Shown here piece by piece: positions 19,454 through 28,665 of a stretch of DNA of 64,000 bases. The translations under genes were made by a program, and so were the position numbers. The stretch comes from Catellatospora sp. KI3 (lineage in GTDB: Bacteria; Actinomycetota; Actinomycetes; Mycobacteriales; Micromonosporaceae). The notes under the pieces were generated by a model. It was not told the origin of the DNA and did not search any database. It saw nothing but the letters and a program-made list of their open reading frames with translations. How positions within the stretch are numbered: position 1 is the first letter of the stretch; each line of letters opens with the position of its first letter. The stretch spans positions 248,001-312,000 of the forward strand of contig NZ_JASAMB010000006.1 of NCBI RefSeq assembly GCF_029948125.1, written 5' to 3'.

Positions 19454-20476
19454 GTGGTGAGCAGTGTTAACGGTCGTACTGCGCGGGGAGCCGGCGTCAG
19501 TTTCGACGACCCAGTCCTGGAGGCGACGGTAACCCGGACGCTGGCGCAGGTGGAGGCACGCCTGCGGGAGTCCGTCGAGTCCGCCGACCCCTTCGTGACC
19601 GAGGCTGCCCGGCACCTGCTGGACGCGGGCGGCAAGCGGTTCCGCCCGATGCTGGTGTCGGTCTGCGCACACTTCGGCGACCCGGAGGCCCCCGAGCTGA
19701 TCGACGCCGCGGCGGTGCTGGAGCTGACCCACGTCGCGACGCTCTACCACGACGACGTGATGGACGAGGCCCTGGTCCGCCGGGGCACCCCGAGCGCCAA
19801 CGCGCGCTGGGGCAACTCGCTGGCCATCCTGGTCGGCGACTTCCTGTTCTCGCGCGCCGCCGAGCTCGCGGCCGGGCTCGGCCCCGAGGCCGTGAAGATC
19901 CAGGCGCAGACCTTCGCCGCCCTGGTCCACGGCCAGATCGCCGAGACCGTCGGCCCCCGCGACGCCGACCCGGTCGAGCACCACCTGTACGTGCTGGCGG
20001 GCAAGACCGGCTCGCTCATGGCCACCTGCGCCACCTTCGGCGGCATGTTCTCCGGCGCCGCCCCGGCCGTCACCGCCCGCCTCACCGCGTACGCGGAGAC
20101 GCTCGGGCTGGCGTTCCAGCTCTCCGACGACCTGCTCGACATCGCCAGCGACAGCTCGGACTCGGGCAAGACCCCGGGCACCGACCTGCGCGAGGGCGTG
20201 CCCACGCTGCCGGTGCTGTACGCCCTGGCCAGCCAGGACACCGACCCGGCCGCGGTGCGGCTGCGGCAGATCCTGGCCGACGGCCCGGTGACCGACGACG
20301 ACAGGCACGCCGAGGCGCTGGAGCTGCTGCGCGAGAGCGAGGCGATGCGCCAGGCCCGGCAGACCGTGCGCGGCTACGCCGAGCGGGCCCGGGCCGAACT
20401 CTCGGGGCTGCCGGACAACGCCGCCAAGGCGGCGCTGGAGGCGCTCTGCGACGTCGTGGCGGACAGGATCAGTTGA
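19454..20476 (+). CDS. Polyprenyl diphosphate synthase (menaquinone side chain)
   Basis: A trans-isoprenyl diphosphate synthase of about 340 residues that condenses isopentenyl units to a long-chain prenyl diphosphate. The first Asp-rich motif DDVMD is at residues 100-104 with LVRRGTPSANARWG after it; the second, DDLLD, is near 225. GGKRFRP (59-65) binds the homoallylic substrate. Small residues before the first Asp motif suggest a long product. GTG 19454 or 19457 is the likely start, with GGGGG just upstream; ATG 19436 is possible. Its place after menG, menJ and nuo suggests it makes the menaquinone tail. Chain length cannot be read with confidence. Confidence 0.88.
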   Translation: MVSSVNGRTARGAGVSFDDPVLEATVTRTLAQVEARLRESVESADPFVTEAARHLLDAGGKRFRPMLVSVCAHFGDPEAPELIDAAAVLELTHVATLYHDDVMDEALVRRGTPSANARWGNSLAILVGDFLFSRAAELAAGLGPEAVKIQAQTFAALVHGQIAETVGPRDADPVEHHLYVLAGKTGSLMATCATFGGMFSGAAPAVTARLTAYAETLGLAFQLSDDLLDIASDSSDSGKTPGTDLREGVPTLPVLYALASQDTDPAAVRLRQILADGPVTDDDRHAEALELLRESEAMRQARQTVRGYAERARAELSGLPDNAAKAALEALCDVVADRIS

Positions 20477-20578
20477 CGTCCGTGTCGTGAGTGGATCGAC
20501 CTAAGTCGCTACCTTTCGGCCCTTCACCTGAGCCCTGCATTTGCATATCGTAGGTGCGGCTGCCTGGAGGTGCTGACG

Positions 20579-21373
20579 ATGCGAGATTCCACAGTCCCGC
20601 CATCGGACATGGTCAGCAGCGTCGCCCGAGCGCTGCGGGTGCTCGAAGTGGTGGGCGAGACGCCAGCCGGATTGTCACCGAAACAGATCGCCCGCCGCTG
20701 CGACATCACCCCCGCCGCCGCCTATCGGATGCTGCGGACCCTGGCCCATCAGGGCTACGTGATGCGGCGCGGCGACGGCGGCTACACGCTGGGCCTGGCC
20801 GTGGCCGACCGGTTCCGGGAGCTCGTGGTCGCCATGCGCGGGCCCGCCGAGGTCGGCACCGTGCTGCGCCGGGCGTCGGCCGACATCGGGTACAGCCACT
20901 ACCTGGGCAGCTTCGTCGACGGCCGGGTCGCCATCACCGCCATCGCCGAGGGCATCCGCTCCCCGCACGTGGAAGACCTGGTGCCCGGCTTCGACGACGG
21001 GGCGCACGCCACGGCCCTGGGCAAGAGCCTGCTCGCCACGCTCGAACCGGCCGCCCGGGAGCGCTACCTCAAGGAGAACGGGATGCGCGCCTTCACCCAG
21101 GCGACCATCCGCTCCTCGTCGGCGCTGGACGCCGACATCGCCGCGGGCATGCGGCGCGGCATGCAGGTGGAGATCGGCCAGTTCCGCTCCGGCGTCGCCT
21201 GCGCCTCGGTGGCCGTGCAGACCGCGGGCGACCTCTCGCAGCGCTACGTCGTCGCCTGCGCGCTGCCGGCCGTCGACCTGGTGGCACAGGCGCCCGTGAT
21301 CCGCGAGCGGCTCTACAGCACCGCCAGGGCCCTCTCCGCCGCCCTCAACCCGCCCCTCTCCGCCGCCGCCTGA
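20579..21373 (+). CDS. IclR-family transcriptional regulator
   Basis: A 264-residue regulator. Residues about 10-75 are a winged helix (SSVARALRVLEVVGETPAGL, ITPAAAYRMLRTLAHQGYV, GGYTLGLAV). Residues about 85-255 are the IclR effector domain, with GYSHYLGSFVDGRVAITAIAEG, a GAHATALGKSLLATL block and a conserved C-terminal CASVAVQT segment. The ATG at 20579 has GGAGG eight bases upstream. The gene stands alone between the polyprenyl synthase and a family B repeat, so the target and effector are not indicated by context. The nearest gene, phoX, has its own PHO box and is not an obvious target. Confidence 0.88.
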   Translation: MRDSTVPPSDMVSSVARALRVLEVVGETPAGLSPKQIARRCDITPAAAYRMLRTLAHQGYVMRRGDGGYTLGLAVADRFRELVVAMRGPAEVGTVLRRASADIGYSHYLGSFVDGRVAITAIAEGIRSPHVEDLVPGFDDGAHATALGKSLLATLEPAARERYLKENGMRAFTQATIRSSSALDADIAAGMRRGMQVEIGQFRSGVACASVAVQTAGDLSQRYVVACALPAVDLVAQAPVIRERLYSTARALSAALNPPLSAAA

Positions 21374-21389
21374 CTTTGGCGCAACTGAC

Positions 21390-21441
21390 GCAAGGAAGGG
21401 CCCCTTCTTATCGCTTTGCGATGTAGAAGGGACCCCTCTTA
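21390..21441. repeat. Dispersed palindromic repeat, family B, copy 2
   Basis: Starts GCAAGGAAGGGCCCCTTCTT and ends AGAAGGGACCCCTCTTA around the centre TCGCTTTGCGATG. It lies between the convergent ends of the IclR gene and phoX and probably serves as a bidirectional terminator. It matches copy 1 at 991-1042 over the first block exactly. Confidence 0.85.
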
Positions 21442-21453
21442 CCGGCAGTGCGG

Positions 21454-23604
21454 TCAGGAGCCGACGGGCTTGCCGTCGAGGCGCCATACGCCGACGATGC
21501 CGGGCTTGCTGTAGTCGCCGTCGGGCCAGGTGCTGGCCGGCTTGTCGAACGACGCACCGGTGAGCTCGCCGGGGTGCTGCACCGCGGCGAAGACCGTCTT
21601 GTTGTCCGTGGCGATGAACGGGCCGCAGGTCTCGGCGCCGCGCGGCACGGTCAGGAACTGCTTGAGGTGGCCCGCCTCCGGACCGGAGAGGGCGGTGGCG
21701 AACAGGCCGTCGTTGCTGAGCAGCCCGTTGCCGTCAGTGGAGATCCACAGGTTGCCCTTGCTGTCGAAGGCGACGTTGTCCGGGCAGGAGATCGGCGAGA
21801 CCTTGGTCTTGTCGTACCCCATGAAGTAGGTCGACGGGTCGGCCGGGTCGCCGCAGACGATCGGGATCGCCCAGCTGAACGTGGTGCCGGTGTGGTCGCC
21901 GCCGTCCTCGGTCAGCTCGAGGATGTGGCCGTGCTTGTTGGCGTTGCGCGGGTTGGCCTCGTCGGCCAGGGCGCCCCGGCCGGTGGTGGTGCCCCGGGCG
22001 GTGTTGTTCGTGAGCGCGGCGTAGATCTTGCGGTTGACCGGGTTCGGCTCGACGTCCTCGGGCCGGTCCATCTTCGTCGCGCCGACCGCGTCGGCGGCCT
22101 GCCGGGTGAAGACCAGGACCTGCTCCACGGTCCAGCCCGTCACCATCGACCGGCCGTCCTTGACCAGCGGCAGCCAGGTGCCGGTGCCGTTGAAGGCGCC
22201 GTCGGTGGGCAGCTTGCCGGTGCCGTCGATCTCGGCCGCGCTGGTGAAGTCGAGCTTGGCCACGTACAGGTCGCCGGACTCCAGCAGGGTCAGGTTCTGC
22301 TTGCGGGCCCAGTACGAGTCGCCGTGCGCGATCTTCCGGGTCGAGACGAACTTGTACATGTAGTCGAAGCGCTCGTCGTCGCCCATGTACGCCACCACGT
22401 GCCCGCTGTCGGCCACGATGACGTTGGCGCCCTCGTGCTTGAACCGGCCCATGGCGGTGTGCTTGCGCGGGGTCGAGCCCGGGTCGAACGGGTCGATCTC
22501 CACGATCCAGCCGAAGCGGTTGACCTCGGTCGGATTCGCGGTCAGGTCGAACCGGGCGTCGACCCGGTCCCACCTGCGCGAGTCGGCGGGGTAGCGGGCG
22601 GTCGTCGACACGCCGTAGCGGTTCAGCGCCGGCTTGGCCTCCTCCGGCACGCCGTCGCCGCCGACGAAGTACTGGTTCCAGTTCTCCTCGCCGGACAGGA
22701 TCGTGCCCCACGGGGTCACCCCGCCGGCGCAGTTGTTGAGCGTGCCGACGACCCGCTTGCCGGTCGGGTCGGCGGCGGTCTTCAGCAGGGCGGAACCGGC
22801 GGCCGGACCGGTCACCGCGAACACCGTCTCCAGGGCGGTGATGCGGCGGTTGTACGGGCGGCGGCCGCGGGTGACGACCTGCCACTGACCCGTATGCCCG
22901 ACGCGCTCCAGCTCGACCACGGACAGGCCGTGCGCCGCGATCGCGGCCCTGACCTGCTCGTCGCTCAGCGCGTCCAGCGTGGTGAACCCCGGGAACATCA
23001 GGTTCTCGTTGGTGTACTCGTGGTTGCAGACCAGCAGCGCCCGGTCGTGGCCACGGCCCAGCGGCAGCACCGCCACGAAGTCGTTGTTGTAGCCGAACTG
23101 CTTCGACTGGCTCGCGCCGGTCTGGGCGGCCGGGTCGAAGTCCGGCGCGCCGGGCACGACCTCGTCGCCCCAGCGGATGATCACGTTGTGGTCGTACCCG
23201 TTCGGGACCACCAGGTTGTCCAGCGTGTTCGGGGGGATCGGCGCGAACGTCAGCGCGGCCGGGCCGCCCGACGCGTGCAGCGAAGCGGCCGAGAAGCCCT
23301 CGGCCGCGGCGGACTCGGCCGGACCGGCGAACGCGGGGGCGGCACCGGCCGCGGCACCGGCGGCCACACCGGCCGTCGCACCGGCGAAGCCGAGCGCGAT
23401 CGCACCGGCCGAACCGGCCTTGAGCACGCCACGGCGGGTCACCTCGGCCTCGACCTGGTCGCCGAAGTACTCGTTGGCGGAGGTGTTGGGGGCGGGGTGG
23501 TCGCAGGCGTTGGCGCAGCGGTACAGGCAGGTCATCGAGGAGCGGCTGCCTCCGCTGTGGCCGTCCCCGCCGAGCAGGGGGAGCCGGCGGCGGGATTCGT
23601 TCAT
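21454..23604 (-). CDS. phoX: PhoX-family alkaline phosphatase, Tat-exported
   Basis: A 716-residue secreted phosphatase of the DUF839/PhoX family, which releases phosphate from organic phosphoesters outside the cell using calcium and iron. Unusually for a signal, the twin-arginine motif TRRGVLKAGSAG lies about 55 residues in, followed by an Ala/Gly-rich hydrophobic core, as in other actinobacterial PhoX proteins. Family blocks include CNHEYTNENLMFPGF, NNCAGGVTPWGTILSGEENWNQYF, GRFKHEGANVI and the C-terminal LWISTDGNG. GGAGG lies nine bases before ATG 23604. A PHO box stands 75-105 bp upstream, so PhoP control under phosphate starvation is likely. Confidence 0.9.
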   Translation of the reverse strand: MNESRRRLPLLGGDGHSGGSRSSMTCLYRCANACDHPAPNTSANEYFGDQVEAEVTRRGVLKAGSAGAIALGFAGATAGVAAGAAAGAAPAFAGPAESAAAEGFSAASLHASGGPAALTFAPIPPNTLDNLVVPNGYDHNVIIRWGDEVVPGAPDFDPAAQTGASQSKQFGYNNDFVAVLPLGRGHDRALLVCNHEYTNENLMFPGFTTLDALSDEQVRAAIAAHGLSVVELERVGHTGQWQVVTRGRRPYNRRITALETVFAVTGPAAGSALLKTAADPTGKRVVGTLNNCAGGVTPWGTILSGEENWNQYFVGGDGVPEEAKPALNRYGVSTTARYPADSRRWDRVDARFDLTANPTEVNRFGWIVEIDPFDPGSTPRKHTAMGRFKHEGANVIVADSGHVVAYMGDDERFDYMYKFVSTRKIAHGDSYWARKQNLTLLESGDLYVAKLDFTSAAEIDGTGKLPTDGAFNGTGTWLPLVKDGRSMVTGWTVEQVLVFTRQAADAVGATKMDRPEDVEPNPVNRKIYAALTNNTARGTTTGRGALADEANPRNANKHGHILELTEDGGDHTGTTFSWAIPIVCGDPADPSTYFMGYDKTKVSPISCPDNVAFDSKGNLWISTDGNGLLSNDGLFATALSGPEAGHLKQFLTVPRGAETCGPFIATDNKTVFAAVQHPGELTGASFDKPASTWPDGDYSKPGIVGVWRLDGKPVGS

Positions 23605-23678
23605 GAGGGATTGCCTCCAGGCGTGAGGATCGGCACGAGCCTTTCGTCACGCACGGTAGGGACGCCGGATGATCCCAC

Positions 23679-23707
23679 CCCTGACCCGCGATGAACGCGG
23701 GGTGAAC
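23679..23707 (-). promoter_or_regulatory. PHO box upstream of phoX
   Basis: Read on the minus strand, direct repeat units of 11 nt occur: GTTCACCCCGC, GTTCATCGCGG, and a weak third GTCAGGG. This matches the actinobacterial PhoP operator (GTTCACC repeats at 11-nt spacing). It lies 75 bp before the phoX start. Confidence 0.8.
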
Positions 23708-23775
23708 GTCTCCACCACCCCGCTCCCGCCGCGCCGCGCGCGTCCGCGCCGCGCCCCGCCGGGCCGCAAGATCGC

Positions 23776-23838
23776 GACACTTTCGGGGAAAGTGCTGGAA
23801 TCTTGGCGGTGATTCGTGCACTTTCCCCGAAACTGCAG
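23776..23838. repeat. Dispersed palindromic repeat, family A, copy 2
   Basis: The arms GACACTTTCGGGGAAAGTGC and GTGCACTTTCCCCGAAACTGC surround a GGAATC/GATTC pair. Two bases inside the stem have changed in compensating fashion (CAGTTTC to CACTTTC with GAAAGTG), so base pairing is kept relative to copy 1. Confidence 0.8.
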
Positions 23839-23865
23839 GCTTCCGCCGCGCCGCGCCTCGCCGCG

Positions 23866-24798
23866 CTACGCGGCGCGGGCGGGGGTGGCGGTGGGGGTCG
23901 GGGTGGCGGCCGCGGTCAGGCGGGTGGCGCGGGCGGTGCGCAGCCCGTCCCAGGTGAAGACGGCCAGGGCCAGCCAGACCAGGCCGAAGCCGAACAGGCG
24001 TACCGGGGGCATGGGCTCGTGGAAGAGGAAGACGCCCAGGGCCAGCTGGAGGGTGGGGGCGACGTACTGGAGCATGCCGAGGCTGACCAGGGGGAGGCGG
24101 TTGGCGGCGCCGGCGAACATCAGCAGCGGCACCGCGGTGAGCACGCCCGCGGCGGCCAGCAGCACGGAGTGGCCGGTGCTGAGGTGGCCGAAGGTGAGCT
24201 GGTCGTGGCGGGCGTACCAGATGAGCAGGGCGAGGGCGGGCAGGCTGAGCACGGCCGACTCGACGAACAGGCCGTCGGTGGCGGGCAGGCCCAGGCGCTT
24301 CTTGACCAGGCCGTACATGGCGAAGCTGAACGCCAGGATCAGCGCCACCCACGGCGGGTGCCCGTAGTCGACGGTGAGCACCAGCACCGCCACGGTGCCG
24401 ATGCCGACGGCGGCCCACTGGGCGGCGCGCAGGCGCTCGTGCAGGATCACCACGCCGGCCACGATGACCACCAGCGGGTTGATGAAGTACCCGAGAGAGG
24501 TCTCGACGACGCGGTCGATGTTGACGGCCCAGATGTAGGTGGCCCAGTTGACGCCGATGAGCACCCCGGCCAGGGCGATCCCGGCGAGGGTGGCCGGGCG
24601 GTGGCGCAGCTGCGCGATGCGGCGCCAGCCGCGTACGGCGGTGAGCAGCAGGACCATGAACAGCACGGACCAGACGACGCGGTGCGCGAGCACCTCGAAC
24701 GGACCGGTCGGTCGCAGGACCTTGAAGTACGCGGGGAAGAAGCCCCACATGACGTACGCGCCGAGCCCGTACAGGTAGCCGAGGCGAAGCTGACTCAC
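23866..24798 (-). CDS. rarD: EamA-family permease RarD
   Basis: A 310-residue inner-membrane protein with ten predicted helices in two EamA repeats. The opening GYLYGLGAYVMWGFFPAYFK and the NWATYIWAVNIDRVVETSLGYFINPL segment are characteristic of RarD rather than other EamA transporters. The substrate is unknown; RarD was linked to chloramphenicol sensitivity in Pseudomonas. The last 30 residues are a Thr/Ala/Pro tail. It is a single gene, with a 36-bp hairpin and repeat region upstream. Confidence 0.85.
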   Translation of the reverse strand: MSQLRLGYLYGLGAYVMWGFFPAYFKVLRPTGPFEVLAHRVVWSVLFMVLLLTAVRGWRRIAQLRHRPATLAGIALAGVLIGVNWATYIWAVNIDRVVETSLGYFINPLVVIVAGVVILHERLRAAQWAAVGIGTVAVLVLTVDYGHPPWVALILAFSFAMYGLVKKRLGLPATDGLFVESAVLSLPALALLIWYARHDQLTFGHLSTGHSVLLAAAGVLTAVPLLMFAGAANRLPLVSLGMLQYVAPTLQLALGVFLFHEPMPPVRLFGFGLVWLALAVFTWDGLRTARATRLTAAATPTPTATPARAA

Positions 24799-24861
24799 CC
24801 TCGAATCGTAAGGGGTGGGTCGGCGAGTGCTACTGACAATGTGATGGCGATCGCTGCCTGA

Positions 24862-24910
24862 GGTCGGAACCCGGGGTTACCACCCGGATTCCGACCGCAA
24901 ACGGCGATCA
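24862..24910. terminator. Hairpin plus family C repeat between rarD and the small membrane gene
   Basis: GGTCGGAACCCGG (24862-24874) pairs with 24884-24896 with one mismatch around a 9-base loop. It overlaps a GACCGCAAACGGCGATCA motif (24893-24910) of repeat family C. It may terminate the gene at 24949-25323, which is transcribed toward it. Confidence 0.55.
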
Positions 24911-24948
24911 TGGCCTGGCGCCGGACAGCGCCGACGGTGCGGCGGAGG

Positions 24949-25323
24949 TCAGTCCTTGTCGGGGATGAGCAGGTTGAGGGCCCAGCTGACCAGGCCGACG
25001 ACCAGCGCGCCGAGCAGCGCGGACAGGAAGCCGTCGACGTGGAACGGGACGTCCAGCGCCCCGGCGATGACGCTGGTCAGCCAGAACAGCAGGCCGTTCA
25101 CGACCAGCGCGATCAGGCCGAGGGTGAACACGTAGAACGCGCAGCCGACCGTCTTGATGACCGGGCGCAGCAGCGCGTTGCACACGCCGAAGATCACGGC
25201 GATGGCGACGAACGTACCGATCTTCCCGAGGGTGGTCTCGGCGTTCACCGTGATGCCGTCGATCAGCAGCGTCGCCACCCAGACGGCGGCCGCGCTGGCG
25301 GCCAATCGGAGGAGGATGCCCAT
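24949..25323 (-). CDS. Small four-helix membrane protein (phage holin family IV/DUF-type)
   Basis: A 124-residue protein with four hydrophobic helices, beginning MGILLRLAASAAAVWVATLLI and containing NALLRPVIKTVGCAFYVFTLGLIALVVNGL (given here as two joined motifs). This matches the small membrane family usually labelled phage holin family protein (YvlD-like). No phage gene is nearby, so the label is historical and the function is unknown. The start ATG is at 25323. It is 44 bp downstream of eccE on the same strand, so it may be cotranscribed with it. Confidence 0.75.
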   Translation of the reverse strand: MGILLRLAASAAAVWVATLLIDGITVNAETTLGKIGTFVAIAVIFGVCNALLRPVIKTVGCAFYVFTLGLIALVVNGLLFWLTSVIAGALDVPFHVDGFLSALLGALVVGLVSWALNLLIPDKD

Positions 25324-25367
25324 GGTGCGGCATCGTGCCACGTATCGCCGCGGAAAGCACCCCCGCC

Positions 25368-27206
25368 CTAGCGGGTGCCGCGCGCCGCCGATCCGATTAG
25401 CTGCTGCTCGTACGAGGTCAGCGACAGCGCCGCCCAGCGCACCGAGCGCCGGTGCACCACGCCGATCATCCCGGGCTGCGCCCGGGACAGCCACGCCTCC
25501 TGGTCGCGCGACAGCCCCAGCACCGACACCGCGACCGCGGCCTCGGCCGGCTGCAGCGGCTGGAGCAGGGCCAGGTCGGCGCGGCCGAGCACGTCCACGT
25601 CCACCGGGGACAGGTCGTCGCGCACCACCAGCGTGCTGTGCCAGGGCGAACCCGGCGTGCGGTCGGCCGAGACCGGGCCGATGTCCACGATCGTCAGCAG
25701 TGGCCGCAGCGGGGTGCCCGGTGGCACGGTCACCGGACCGGGGGCCATCACGGTGAGCGGCGCCCCGGCGCCGAGCCCCCGGGAGAACGCCTCCCAGGCC
25801 CAGGGCCGGGTCGTCTGCACCAGCACGTAGCCGCCCAGCGCCATGGCGCGCACGGCGACCGTCTGCGCCACCGGCACGCCGCCGATCAGCACGGCCCGGG
25901 TCGCCTCCGGGCGGAACAGCCGGAACGAGACCGCCTCGTTGTTCCGGTTCACGCCGATCATGAGCCCGCTGCCGCCGTACGGCGTGACGAGCGCGCCCAC
26001 GGCGGCGCCGCGCCGGGCGGGGCCGAGGTGGCTGCCGGGCGCGACACCCGACGGGGTGGGGCCGCCCAGCGGCAGCGTGGCCAGGAAGCCGTCGAGCTGC
26101 TCGCCGTCCAGGCGGCGGGCCTGCGCGTGGTCGGCGGCCAGCACCTGGCGCAGCGCGCCCGCGGCGTTGCCGAGCGAGGTCTGGTCGGGGGCGGTCAGGC
26201 GCACCGACAGCTGGCCGTACACCTGGTCGCCGTGGCCGGTCCAGGGGCCCGCGGTCAGCGACACCGCGACCGTGGTGGCGGGCAGCCGCAGCAGCCGCGG
26301 CAGCAGCGCGTGGGCCGGGTCGGCGTGGGTCTGCGGCCAGCGCTCCACGGTGTACACCGTCTGCAGCAGGCCGCCCGCGTACAGCGCCGACCAGCCCTCC
26401 TGGACCGCCTGGCCGCTGTCGTGCCCGGCCGTCTCGCCCACCACGCGCAGCGCGGCGACCTCGCCGAGCAGCCGGTTCGGGACGGTGCCCAGCCGGGCGC
26501 GGACCTTGCGCACCACACCGGCCAGCGCCCGCTGCAGGTCGTGCTCGGCCCAGCCGTCGGCCCGCTGCACCCGGACGCAGAGCACGGCGCGCTCGTCGGC
26601 GAGCAGGCGCCCGCCGGTCAGCTGCCGGTATGACGAGGCGGCCGGGGAGGAGCCGTTGGCGGCGTTGGCGAGCAGCAGCAGCTGGAGCCGCACCGGCGGC
26701 GCGTCCGGGGCGGGCGCGGGCAGCAGCGCCGCGGGCGACGGGAGCGGGTGCCACGACCGGGTCGGCAGGACCGCCTGCTCGCCCAGCTCCAGCAGCACCG
26801 CCAGCCCTTCGGCGTCGGCGAGCACCGCGCACGGCTGGCCCTCGACGTCGGCGGTGCCCACCCGGCAGCCCGGGTGCACCAGGTCGAGCAGGTCGGCGAC
26901 GTCGGCACCGGCCTCGATCCGGCGGCGGCGCGAGCGGAAGCGCGCGTAGACCGACAGCCACTGCGACAGCCAGCGGCCGCGCCAGCGGCCCCAGCCGAGC
27001 ACCACCAGCGCCGCGGCGACCGGCACGGCCAGCGCGATCGCGGCCGCGCCCGCCTGCACCGCACCGACCAGCAGCACCAGTGCTATCTGGACACTGACGA
27101 TCTGGCCGCCGCTGAGGCCGAGGAAACGCCGCGGTGGCAACGGATACGCCACGGCCGCGGGTTCGGTGGTGCTCGACGTCGGCCCGGTCAGCGTGTCGAC
27201 TGTCAT
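25368..27206 (-). CDS. eccE: Type VII secretion protein EccE
   Basis: A 612-residue membrane component of the ESX/type VII secretion system. Two hydrophobic helices lie at residues about 33-75 (GGQIVSVQIALVLLVGAVQAG, then IALAVPVAAALVVLGWG), followed by a large cytosolic domain with the EccE text WLSQWLSVYARFRSRRRRIEAG. In mycobacteria EccE sits at the edge of the EccB-C-D-E complex. It is divergent from eccB with an 82-bp intergenic region. Sequence conservation in EccE is low, so the assignment rests partly on context. Confidence 0.85.
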   Translation of the reverse strand: MTVDTLTGPTSSTTEPAAVAYPLPPRRFLGLSGGQIVSVQIALVLLVGAVQAGAAAIALAVPVAAALVVLGWGRWRGRWLSQWLSVYARFRSRRRRIEAGADVADLLDLVHPGCRVGTADVEGQPCAVLADAEGLAVLLELGEQAVLPTRSWHPLPSPAALLPAPAPDAPPVRLQLLLLANAANGSSPAASSYRQLTGGRLLADERAVLCVRVQRADGWAEHDLQRALAGVVRKVRARLGTVPNRLLGEVAALRVVGETAGHDSGQAVQEGWSALYAGGLLQTVYTVERWPQTHADPAHALLPRLLRLPATTVAVSLTAGPWTGHGDQVYGQLSVRLTAPDQTSLGNAAGALRQVLAADHAQARRLDGEQLDGFLATLPLGGPTPSGVAPGSHLGPARRGAAVGALVTPYGGSGLMIGVNRNNEAVSFRLFRPEATRAVLIGGVPVAQTVAVRAMALGGYVLVQTTRPWAWEAFSRGLGAGAPLTVMAPGPVTVPPGTPLRPLLTIVDIGPVSADRTPGSPWHSTLVVRDDLSPVDVDVLGRADLALLQPLQPAEAAVAVSVLGLSRDQEAWLSRAQPGMIGVVHRRSVRWAALSLTSYEQQLIGSAARGTR

Positions 27207-27288
27207 CGCGGTAACCTCCCATCGGCGCGTACCGCCGCATTCGCCTGGCTCATGTTAGAGCCGCTCGCCGATCTGTGGGGGAGGGCCC

Positions 27289-28665
27289 ATGCCGTCGAGA
27301 CAGGACCAGCTGCACTCGTACCAGTTCAGCGTGCAGCGCGTGGTCTCGGCTCTGGTCATGCGGGACACCGATCCGGCCCAGTCGCCGTTTCGCCGCGCCG
27401 CCAGCAGCACCGTGGCCAGCATCTGCCTCGCCGTGGTCATCGCCGCCGGGTTCGGGGTGTACGGCGTGTTCAGCGAGCGCGGCGACGTCGGCTGGCAGCA
27501 GGACGGCACCGTCGTCATCGAGGACGGCACCGGCGCGGTGTACGTGTACCGCAACGAGAAGCTGCACCCCGCGCTGAACCTGGCCTCGGCGCTGCTCGCC
27601 TCCGGCCAGTCGCAGCCGACGACCAAGACGGTGTCCCGCAAGTCGCTGGCCGGGATCGCCCGCGGCCTGACCGTCGGCGTGCCCGACCTGCCCGACTCGC
27701 TGCCCGACGCCGACGGACTGCTCGGCGCGCCGTGGTCGCTGTGCTCGCTCAGCGGCGAGAAGAAGCCCGTCGCGGCGGTCGCCGTCGGCGACGCGGCGCT
27801 GGCGGCCAAGGGCCGCCCGCTGGGCGACGACGCGCTGTTCGTCCAGGCGGCGGGCCAGTTCTACCTGCTCTGGCACGGCCGCCTGTTCAGCACCGACGCG
27901 TACGCGGCGCAGACGCTGGGGGGCGGCAGCCCGGCCGTGTCGGTGCCGGTGGCCTTCGTCAACCCGCCCGCCAAGGGCCAGCCGCTGGGCCTGCCGAAGG
28001 TCGACGCGCCCGGCGCGGTCTCGGCCGCGCTGCCGAACTACCGCAACGGGCAGGTGCTGAAGATCAAGGACCTCGACGGCGCGGTCAAGCAGTACGCCGT
28101 GGTGCTGGACGACGGCCTCGCCCTGATCACCGCAGTGCAGGCGACCCTGCTGGTGGGCGGCTACCACAGCCAGTGGAACATCCCGGCCGAGGAGACGGTC
28201 GACAAGAGCCGGCTGTCCGAGCTGGACAAGTCGCCGCGCAACCTCGTGCCCGACCCCAACGACCAGCGGCAGCCGCCCGCCGTGATGCCGACCATCGCGC
28301 AGTACGGCAGCGGCGCGCTGTGCGCGGTGTTCCGCGACGAGACCGGCGTGGTCGAGGCCCGCCTCGACGTCCCGGTGAACGTCTCGGGCCGCCCCGCGAC
28401 CGTGGCCCGCGCCGGCAACGGCTCGCCGTACGCCGACTACGTGCTGGTGCCCTCGGGGCAGGGCGCGATCGTGGCGGCGGGCACCACGCTGAGCCTGGTC
28501 ACCGACCAGGGGGTGCGGTTCGCCGCGGCGAAGGCGGAGGTGCTCAGCACGCTCGGCTACAGCGGCAAGGGGCCGCTGAAGCTGCCGCCGAAGCTCGTCG
28601 ACGTGCTGCCGGAGGGTCCGGGCCTCGACCCGCAGACCGCGTCCGCGCAGCTGGCCCTGGGCTGA
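27289..28665 (+). CDS. eccB: Type VII secretion protein EccB
   Basis: A 458-residue single-pass membrane protein of the ESX core complex. The diagnostic N-terminus is present (SRQDQLHSYQFSVQRVVSALV). One helix lies at about 42-62 (STVASICLAVVIAAGFGVYGV), and a long extracytoplasmic domain with the GLLGAPWSLCSLSG motif and the repeat-like PPKLVDVLPEGPGLDP end completes it. The paired cysteines of the periplasmic domain are present. It starts the operon eccB-esx-esx. Confidence 0.92.
   Translation: MPSRQDQLHSYQFSVQRVVSALVMRDTDPAQSPFRRAASSTVASICLAVVIAAGFGVYGVFSERGDVGWQQDGTVVIEDGTGAVYVYRNEKLHPALNLASALLASGQSQPTTKTVSRKSLAGIARGLTVGVPDLPDSLPDADGLLGAPWSLCSLSGEKKPVAAVAVGDAALAAKGRPLGDDALFVQAAGQFYLLWHGRLFSTDAYAAQTLGGGSPAVSVPVAFVNPPAKGQPLGLPKVDAPGAVSAALPNYRNGQVLKIKDLDGAVKQYAVVLDDGLALITAVQATLLVGGYHSQWNIPAEETVDKSRLSELDKSPRNLVPDPNDQRQPPAVMPTIAQYGSGALCAVFRDETGVVEARLDVPVNVSGRPATVARAGNGSPYADYVLVPSGQGAIVAAGTTLSLVTDQGVRFAAAKAEVLSTLGYSGKGPLKLPPKLVDVLPEGPGLDPQTASAQLALG

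Noticed and set aside
24949-25323. Prophage holin
   Set aside because: Only the family name suggests phage; there is no endolysin, structural or integrase gene nearby.
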